Part shown: in pieces, positions 7,521 to 10,962 of the stretch
Layout: every line of letters starts with the position of its first letter
How positions within the stretch are numbered: the first letter of the stretch is position 1
Program-made: the position numbers and the translations under genes
Assembly: GCA_002438635.1 (NCBI GenBank)
Contig: DJPX01000043.1
Location: 1 to 10,962 of the forward strand
Direction of reading: 5' to 3'
Source of the DNA: Bacteroidales bacterium UBA6401
Lineage (GTDB): Bacteria; Bacteroidota; Bacteroidia; Bacteroidales; UBA932
DNA: 10,962 nucleotides
Notes under the pieces: model-generated
Told to the model about the DNA's origin: nothing
The model's input: only the letters and a program-made list of their open reading frames with translations
Database searches by the model: none

Positions 7521-7540
7521 ATGGGCTTCGCAAGCCGCAT
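7521..7540. promoter_or_regulatory. Inverted repeat in the divergent intergenic region
   Basis: Arms ATG-GGCTT and AAGCC-CAT pair over eight positions around CGC, with one G bulged on the right arm. It lies about 20-40 bp before a plus-strand -7 box (7561-7568), where the -33 element would be and is absent. It is GC-rich in an AT-rich gap and has no T-tract, so an operator or activator site is more likely than a terminator. Which of the two flanking genes it would serve is unknown. Confidence 0.35.
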
Positions 7541-7560
7541 AACTGCTGAAAATACAATAA

Positions 7561-7568
7561 TACTTTTG
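7561..7568 (+). promoter_or_regulatory. Candidate -7 box (TACTTTTG) for the GH109 gene
   Basis: TACTTTTG fits TAnnTTTG and lies 84 bases before the GH109 ATG. There is no TTG at the -33 distance; the inverted repeat at 7521-7540 occupies that position. A regulated promoter that needs an activator would look like this, but a chance match in AT-rich DNA is also possible. Confidence 0.4.
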
Positions 7569-7652
7569 GGATGGAAGCATTGTTTGACCATATAGGCAGA
7601 TGAGGAAAATAAATAAGAAAAATACTGAAATATAACTAATTAAACAAAATAC

Positions 7653-9059
7653 ATGGTAAAAAAACGAATTTCACAGATTGTAGGTACTATGTTTCTCGCC
7701 GTTATGGCGATCACTTCATGTGCCGAAAACGAAAAGAATGATTATGGCTATAAGCTAAAAGACGGAAGGATAGTGTACAATACTCCACCACGTCCTTCTG
7801 ATCAAATCTCTATGCTTGGCTATGCGGCTGATCCTATTGAGAAAATACGAGTTGGATTTATTGGCCTAGGAATGAGGGGGCCTGGTGCAGTCGACAGGTT
7901 TACCTATTTGGAAGATGCTACGATAGTGGCACTTTGCGATCTGCTCGAAGAAAGGGTGAAGGCTGAGCAGAAGAAATTGGCCGATAAAGGGATAAATGAG
8001 GTAGACGGATACTGGGGAGAGCAAGCGTGGAAGCAGGTGTGTGAGAGAGAGGATATAGACCTTATTTACTTGGCCGTTCCGTGGCAATACCATACGCAGA
8101 TGGCAGTATATGCTATGGAGCACGGAAAGCATGTGGCTGTGGAGGTCCCGGCCGCCACTAGTATCAAGGAGTGTTGGGATCTGGTGAATACATCGGAGCG
8201 CACCCGTAGGCATTGCATGATGCTGGAGAATTGTGTGTATGACGACTTCGAACTGACGACGCTAAATATGGCACAGCACGGACTTTTCGGCGATATAGTA
8301 CACGTAGAAGGGGCATATATACATAATTTGGATCCATATTGGGACTTGTACCAGGGCGATTGGCGCATGAAATACAATAAAGAACATCATGGGGATGTTT
8401 ACCCTACTCATGGGATTGGCCCTGTTGCTATGGTTTTAGGTTTACATCGAGGCGATAAGATGGATTATCTTGTATCTATGGATACGGATTCTTTCCACGG
8501 GAAGGACTTGAGTGAAAAGCGTTATGGTGATCGTGAGTACGCTAATGGGGACCATACAGCTACGTACATTCGCACTCATAATGGCAGAACGATTGAGATT
8601 CAGCACGATACTTATAATCCGCGACCATATAGTCGTATGTTTCAAGTAACTGGTACTAAGGGATTTGCTAATAAATACCCTGTGCAAGGGTTTGCTTTGG
8701 GAGAGGTTAAATTAGAAGGGCAGCCGGATTTTGAGAATCTTGATGCTGAGCAGTTTGTCTCCGATGAACTCCGCCTAAAGCTTATGGCTGAATATCAGCA
8801 TCCTATAACTAAGGATGTACTTGCATTGGCTAAAAAGGTCGGAGGCCATGGAGGAATGGATTTCATTATGGATTACCGCTTGGTATATTGTCTGCATAAC
8901 GGACTACCTCTCGATCAAGATGTTTACGACGCCGCGGAGTGGAGTAGCCTTGTAGAACTTTCGGAAGTTTCTATTCTTCATGGAAGTGCTCCGGTGGATA
9001 TGCCGGATTTTACGCGTGGCGAATGGAATATTCATAAGGGCGTTCACTTCGCACTTTGA
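7653..9059 (+). CDS. GH109-type Gfo/Idh/MocA lipoprotein, probable alpha-N-acetylgalactosaminidase
   Basis: GH109 enzymes cleave alpha-linked GalNAc using tightly bound NAD in an oxidation-elimination mechanism; the founding member removes blood-group A antigen. The 468-residue protein begins with a lipoprotein signal ending in I-T-S-C, with Cys23 as the lipidated residue. It is therefore membrane-anchored, probably in the outer membrane. A Rossmann fold starts near 65, with GFIGLGMRG at 68-76 for NAD. EVPAA at 164-168, Tyr196, and Tyr250 with His253 in DVYPTHG match the spacing of the catalytic residues I recall for the Elizabethkingia enzyme. GGHGGMDF at 397-404 is a further family block. 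Substrate is inferred from the family; related oxidoreductase-like lipoproteins of other specificity cannot be excluded. The gene stands alone, with no SusC/SusD pair or sulfatase in view, and ends at a strong terminator. Confidence 0.87.
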   Translation: MVKKRISQIVGTMFLAVMAITSCAENEKNDYGYKLKDGRIVYNTPPRPSDQISMLGYAADPIEKIRVGFIGLGMRGPGAVDRFTYLEDATIVALCDLLEERVKAEQKKLADKGINEVDGYWGEQAWKQVCEREDIDLIYLAVPWQYHTQMAVYAMEHGKHVAVEVPAATSIKECWDLVNTSERTRRHCMMLENCVYDDFELTTLNMAQHGLFGDIVHVEGAYIHNLDPYWDLYQGDWRMKYNKEHHGDVYPTHGIGPVAMVLGLHRGDKMDYLVSMDTDSFHGKDLSEKRYGDREYANGDHTATYIRTHNGRTIEIQHDTYNPRPYSRMFQVTGTKGFANKYPVQGFALGEVKLEGQPDFENLDAEQFVSDELRLKLMAEYQHPITKDVLALAKKVGGHGGMDFIMDYRLVYCLHNGLPLDQDVYDAAEWSSLVELSEVSILHGSAPVDMPDFTRGEWNIHKGVHFAL

Positions 9060-9066
9060 CAATAAG

Positions 9067-9095
9067 GAAGGTGACTTAGTTCACCTTCTTTTTTT
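9067..9095 (+). terminator. Rho-independent terminator of the GH109 gene
   Basis: A perfect 8-bp stem GAAGGTGA/TCACCTTC with a 6-base loop starts eight bases after the GH109 stop and is followed by seven T residues (89-95). On the minus strand the same hairpin has only a poor T-tract, so it should terminate mainly plus-strand transcription. It overlaps the 3' end of the minus-strand small membrane protein gene. Confidence 0.9.
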
Positions 9096-9282
9096 GATCT
9101 AGGAGCACTTCTATTACCAGATTCCATGTAAGGTAGCCTATCCAGCTAAAAACCCATATAAAAATGGAGTATCCAATTTTCATCCAGACATTAAGATCCT
9201 TACGTGCAAAGACTTTTTTACACGCTGTGAAAGAAAAAATCCATCCCGAAAGATAGAATATAATGAATAAGATGCCTATCAT
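9076..9282 (-). CDS. Small two-helix membrane protein of unknown function
   Basis: I do not recognise this 68-residue protein. It has a hydrophobic helix at about 2-20, a short basic loop (CKKVFARKDLNVWMK, 21-35), a second aromatic-rich helix at about 36-60 and a charged tail LDQKKKVN. The basic residues suggest the loop and tail face opposite or near-membrane sides, but topology is unclear. The gene follows queH-ispE with a nine-base gap in the same direction, so it is probably co-transcribed. It is credible as a gene because of that spacing, the coherent two-helix pattern and the absence of any better frame in the gap. Its last codons lie inside the terminator hairpin of the opposing GH109 gene. 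No link to queuosine or isoprenoid synthesis can be read from its sequence. Confidence 0.65.
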   Translation of the reverse strand: MIGILFIIFYLSGWIFSFTACKKVFARKDLNVWMKIGYSIFIWVFSWIGYLTWNLVIEVLLDQKKKVN

Positions 9283-9291
9283 AAATTCCGT

Positions 9292-10668
9292 TTATTTTTT
9301 AAAAATTCCATACACTGCGGCGCCACTGCCGCTCATAGAGGCATAAACTGCACCCCTAAGGTACATCTCTTTTTTTAGTTGTGCTATTCTCGGGTGTTCT
9401 AGGAATACGCTGTCTTCGAAATCGTTATGCAGTAATCTTTTCCACTGCTCTATATTCGAACCCTCTATCACATCACGTAAATGGGGTGTATGTATATGGG
9501 GGACTATCTTACTATAAGCCAGAGCGGTGTTAATATGTTCTCCTTTGGGGATTTCCACCTTTATGGTGTATCCTTTTAGGCAGTCCTTTGCTGTTTCGAG
9601 CACATCTCCCTTGCCTTCTCCCCAGCTCGGGCGGCATTTGATAAAGAATGCACAGTCTGAACCTAGACTTGAGGCCAATTCCTCCATCTCCTCTATGCTT
9701 AGACCTAGTTCGAATAGTCTGTTTAGCGCTTTAATGGTAAATGCGCAATCTGATGATCCGCCACCTAGTCCTGCTCCTACTGGAATCTCTTTGTGCAGAA
9801 TAAGATGTACATTCCCTATCCCGTATTTTTCTTGCATGAGCCTGAATGCTTTTACGCATAGGTCTTTTTCTACGGGCCAATTGATCCCGTCCAGTTCAGC
9901 ATTAAATTCGTCGCTTTTCCGTACTTCTAATCTATCGCATAATCCGAAAACCGGGTAGAAAAGAGTTTGTATGTCGTGAAATCCGTCCTCGCGTTTTCGC
10001 ATAACATTAAGTCCAAGGTTGATTTTGGCAGGTGGAAACATAACTATGCTGCCCTCTTTCACCATAGAGTATTCACATCCACAGTAGAGTTGATTATAGA
10101 ATCCTAACTCTTTGACTAACTGGCTTCTTCTTAGTTGTAATCCTTCTTTGCGCCAATTCATATCCCACCACTGAGGCTTGTTCCCTTCATTCAGTTGAGA
10201 AACGGCCAACTCTCCCGCACGGTTTATCTGTTCAAGGTCTTTCCATCTTGAAGAGGCCAATGTCGTAGTGAGTACGGCGTACCCGTGGTTTTGTGCATAT
10301 TCTGCAGCTCTTTTTAACCTGTAGCGGAAGCATTTTTGACACCTTGCTCCTCTTTCGGGAGTCCATTCTAGGCCTGTAGCCACTTGCTTTTGCCAATCCG
10401 CATGATCGTACACATCCTCTATGTATGGCACATTAAGTCTTTCGCAATAACTAATCAGTTCTTTTTTACGAGTCTCATATTCTTGATAGGGGAATATATT
10501 AGAGTTTGAAAAAAAAACGGTCAGGTCAAGGTTATTTTTAATACAGGCTTCCAAAATGGCAGAACTACATGGCGCACAACAACAATGAAGAAGAATTTTC
10601 CCTTCACATGGAGGAGAAAGTCTAATGTCCGGACCATTTCCGGGAAGATCAATAGGAAGCGATAGCAT
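9292..10668 (-). CDS. queH-ispE: Fused epoxyqueuosine reductase QueH and CDP-ME kinase IspE
   Basis: One 458-residue frame encodes two complete enzymes. Residues 1 to about 203 are QueH (DUF208), which reduces epoxyqueuosine to queuosine in tRNA. It has HCCCAPC at 28-34, C110-x2-C113 and Y-C-G-C at 195-198, the full set expected for its iron-sulfur cluster and redox cysteines. Residues about 208-458 are IspE, the GHMP kinase that phosphorylates CDP-methylerythritol in the MEP isoprenoid pathway. It has PPAKINLGL at 212-220 with Lys215, the ATP loop PVGAGLGGGSSD at 296-307, Asp338 in LGSDCAFF and the C-terminal SGSG at 446-449. No stop codon separates them and almost no linker is present. Met202 and Met210 (codons at 10063-10065 and 10039-10041) could be internal IspE starts. 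The two reactions are unrelated, so co-regulation is the simplest reading. A -7 box lies just upstream. Confidence 0.94.
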   Translation of the reverse strand: MLSLPIDLPGNGPDIRLSPPCEGKILLHCCCAPCSSAILEACIKNNLDLTVFFSNSNIFPYQEYETRKKELISYCERLNVPYIEDVYDHADWQKQVATGLEWTPERGARCQKCFRYRLKRAAEYAQNHGYAVLTTTLASSRWKDLEQINRAGELAVSQLNEGNKPQWWDMNWRKEGLQLRRSQLVKELGFYNQLYCGCEYSMVKEGSIVMFPPAKINLGLNVMRKREDGFHDIQTLFYPVFGLCDRLEVRKSDEFNAELDGINWPVEKDLCVKAFRLMQEKYGIGNVHLILHKEIPVGAGLGGGSSDCAFTIKALNRLFELGLSIEEMEELASSLGSDCAFFIKCRPSWGEGKGDVLETAKDCLKGYTIKVEIPKGEHINTALAYSKIVPHIHTPHLRDVIEGSNIEQWKRLLHNDFEDSVFLEHPRIAQLKKEMYLRGAVYASMSGSGAAVYGIFKK

Positions 10669-10685
10669 TTTTAATAAAAACCTTC

Positions 10686-10693
10686 CAAATATA
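10686..10693 (-). promoter_or_regulatory. -7 box (TATATTTG) for queH-ispE
   Basis: On the minus strand TATATTTG matches TAnnTTTG and lies 17 bases before the queH-ispE ATG. The mRNA leader would be only about 10-14 bases. No clear -33 TTG is visible. Confidence 0.5.
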
Positions 10694-10723
10694 CGAAAAA
10701 ATCGGCCTGCTTATTAAAATAAT

Positions 10724-10754
10724 TTTGCTGTTTTGAGAATAATTACTACTTTTG
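10724..10754 (+). promoter_or_regulatory. Promoter of tRNA-Leu (-33 TTTG, -7 TACTTTTG)
   Basis: This is the best promoter in the window. TTTG at 10724-10727 and TACTTTTG at 10747-10754 are separated by 19 bp, matching the Bacteroidota TTTG/TAnnTTTG arrangement. The predicted start lies about 12-15 bases before the mature tRNA. It is divergent from the queH-ispE promoter about 60 bp away. Confidence 0.75.
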
Positions 10755-10772
10755 CAGTCCCAAAGTGGAACT

Positions 10773-10855
10773 GCGGATGTGGTGAAATGGTAGACACGCT
10801 ACTTTGAGGGGGTAGTGGGCGTTGGCCTGTATGAGTTCGAGTCTCATCATCCGCA
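10773..10855 (+). tRNA. tRNA-Leu (anticodon GAG)
   Basis: The gene folds as a class II tRNA. The acceptor stem GCGGATG/CATCCGC has seven perfect pairs with discriminator A at 10855. The anticodon stem CTACT/GGTAG closes the loop TTGAGGG, with GAG at 10806-10808. A long variable arm occupies 10816-10830, and the T-arm ATGAG-TTCGAGT-CTCAT is perfect. GAG with the long variable arm identifies leucine and reads CUC and CUU codons. The 3' CCA is not encoded, so CCA must be added enzymatically. Confidence 0.97.
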
Positions 10856-10862
10856 CTTTAAA

Positions 10863-10896
10863 AGTTTGAAAGTCAATTGACTTCCAAGCTTTTTTT
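10863..10896 (+). terminator. Terminator of tRNA-Leu
   Basis: A perfect 14-bp palindrome AAGTCAATTGACTT (10870-10883) is extended past one mismatch by AGTTTG/CAAGCT, with one G-U pair, and runs into seven T residues (10890-10896). It starts eight bases after the tRNA and fits an intrinsic terminator. Confidence 0.8.
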
Positions 10897-10962
10897 ATGT
10901 TCACTCAAAAAAAATAGAAATTCACGGCACAGGGTTTTCCGGTATAATTGCCAAAAGTGGTT
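10897..10962. other. Unassigned right edge
   Basis: I see no gene, RNA or clear repeat in these last 66 bases. An ATG at 10897 meets a stop after six codons. The stretch may be the upstream region of a gene lying beyond the window. Confidence 0.5.

Noticed and set aside
9527..9958. Plus-strand frame of 143 codons inside the IspE part.
   Set aside because: It lies wholly antisense to a strong coding region, is rich in Ser and Pro as such shadows often are, and has no recognisable domain.
10030..10075. The QueH-IspE join as a frameshift or assembly artefact.
   Set aside because: Both domains are complete, in the same frame and continuous, with no duplicated or missing sequence at the join. 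A read-level check is still listed under findings.

Overview
The window looks like chromosomal DNA of a member of the Bacteroidota, most likely the order Bacteroidales; the family cannot be resolved from what is here. The reasons are the TAnnTTTG-type -7 boxes upstream of most transcription units, the general lack of Shine-Dalgarno sequences, and the style of the proteins: a GH109 Gfo/Idh-like lipoprotein, a Bacteroidota-type RsgA, a U32 protein and a short RecO. There is no sign of a phage, transposon, CRISPR array or plasmid function. It is mostly a housekeeping region.

Layout. Positions 1-523 hold no convincing gene but are structured. Two 35-bp palindromic units lie exactly 50 bp apart (56-140), followed by a hairpin-rich stretch with competing pairings (about 195-305). 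Then comes rsgA (524-1480), with a -7 box so close to its ATG that the mRNA may be leaderless. After 155 bp a tight four-gene plus-strand run begins: a short-chain polyprenyl synthetase, a U32 RNA-hydroxylation-type protein, an exported S41 PDZ protease and rdgB. All three junctions in this run are 4-bp ATGA stop/start overlaps. rdgB runs tail to tail into a minus-strand pair, a ten-helix EamA/DMT transporter gene followed by recO, and the rdgB and recO coding ends overlap by 15 bp. A divergent intergenic region (7426-7652) separates that pair from a plus-strand GH109 lipoprotein gene, which ends in a strong terminator. Beyond it, on the minus strand, is a gene encoding QueH and IspE as one 458-residue polypeptide, followed by a 68-residue two-helix membrane protein of unknown function. 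Divergent from queH-ispE is a tRNA-Leu(GAG) gene with a good promoter and terminator.

How they fit together. Several genes serve translation: RsgA (30S maturation), the U32 protein (probable tRNA or rRNA hydroxylation), QueH (queuosine in tRNA) and tRNA-Leu. Two serve isoprenoid synthesis: IspE in the MEP pathway and the polyprenyl synthetase further down. RdgB and RecO protect and repair the genome. The S41 protease and the GH109 lipoprotein act in the cell envelope.

The parts most worth a second look are the QueH-IspE fusion, the 50-bp-spaced palindrome pair with the structured stretch after it, and the small unknown membrane protein. I do not see a clearly new multi-gene system.
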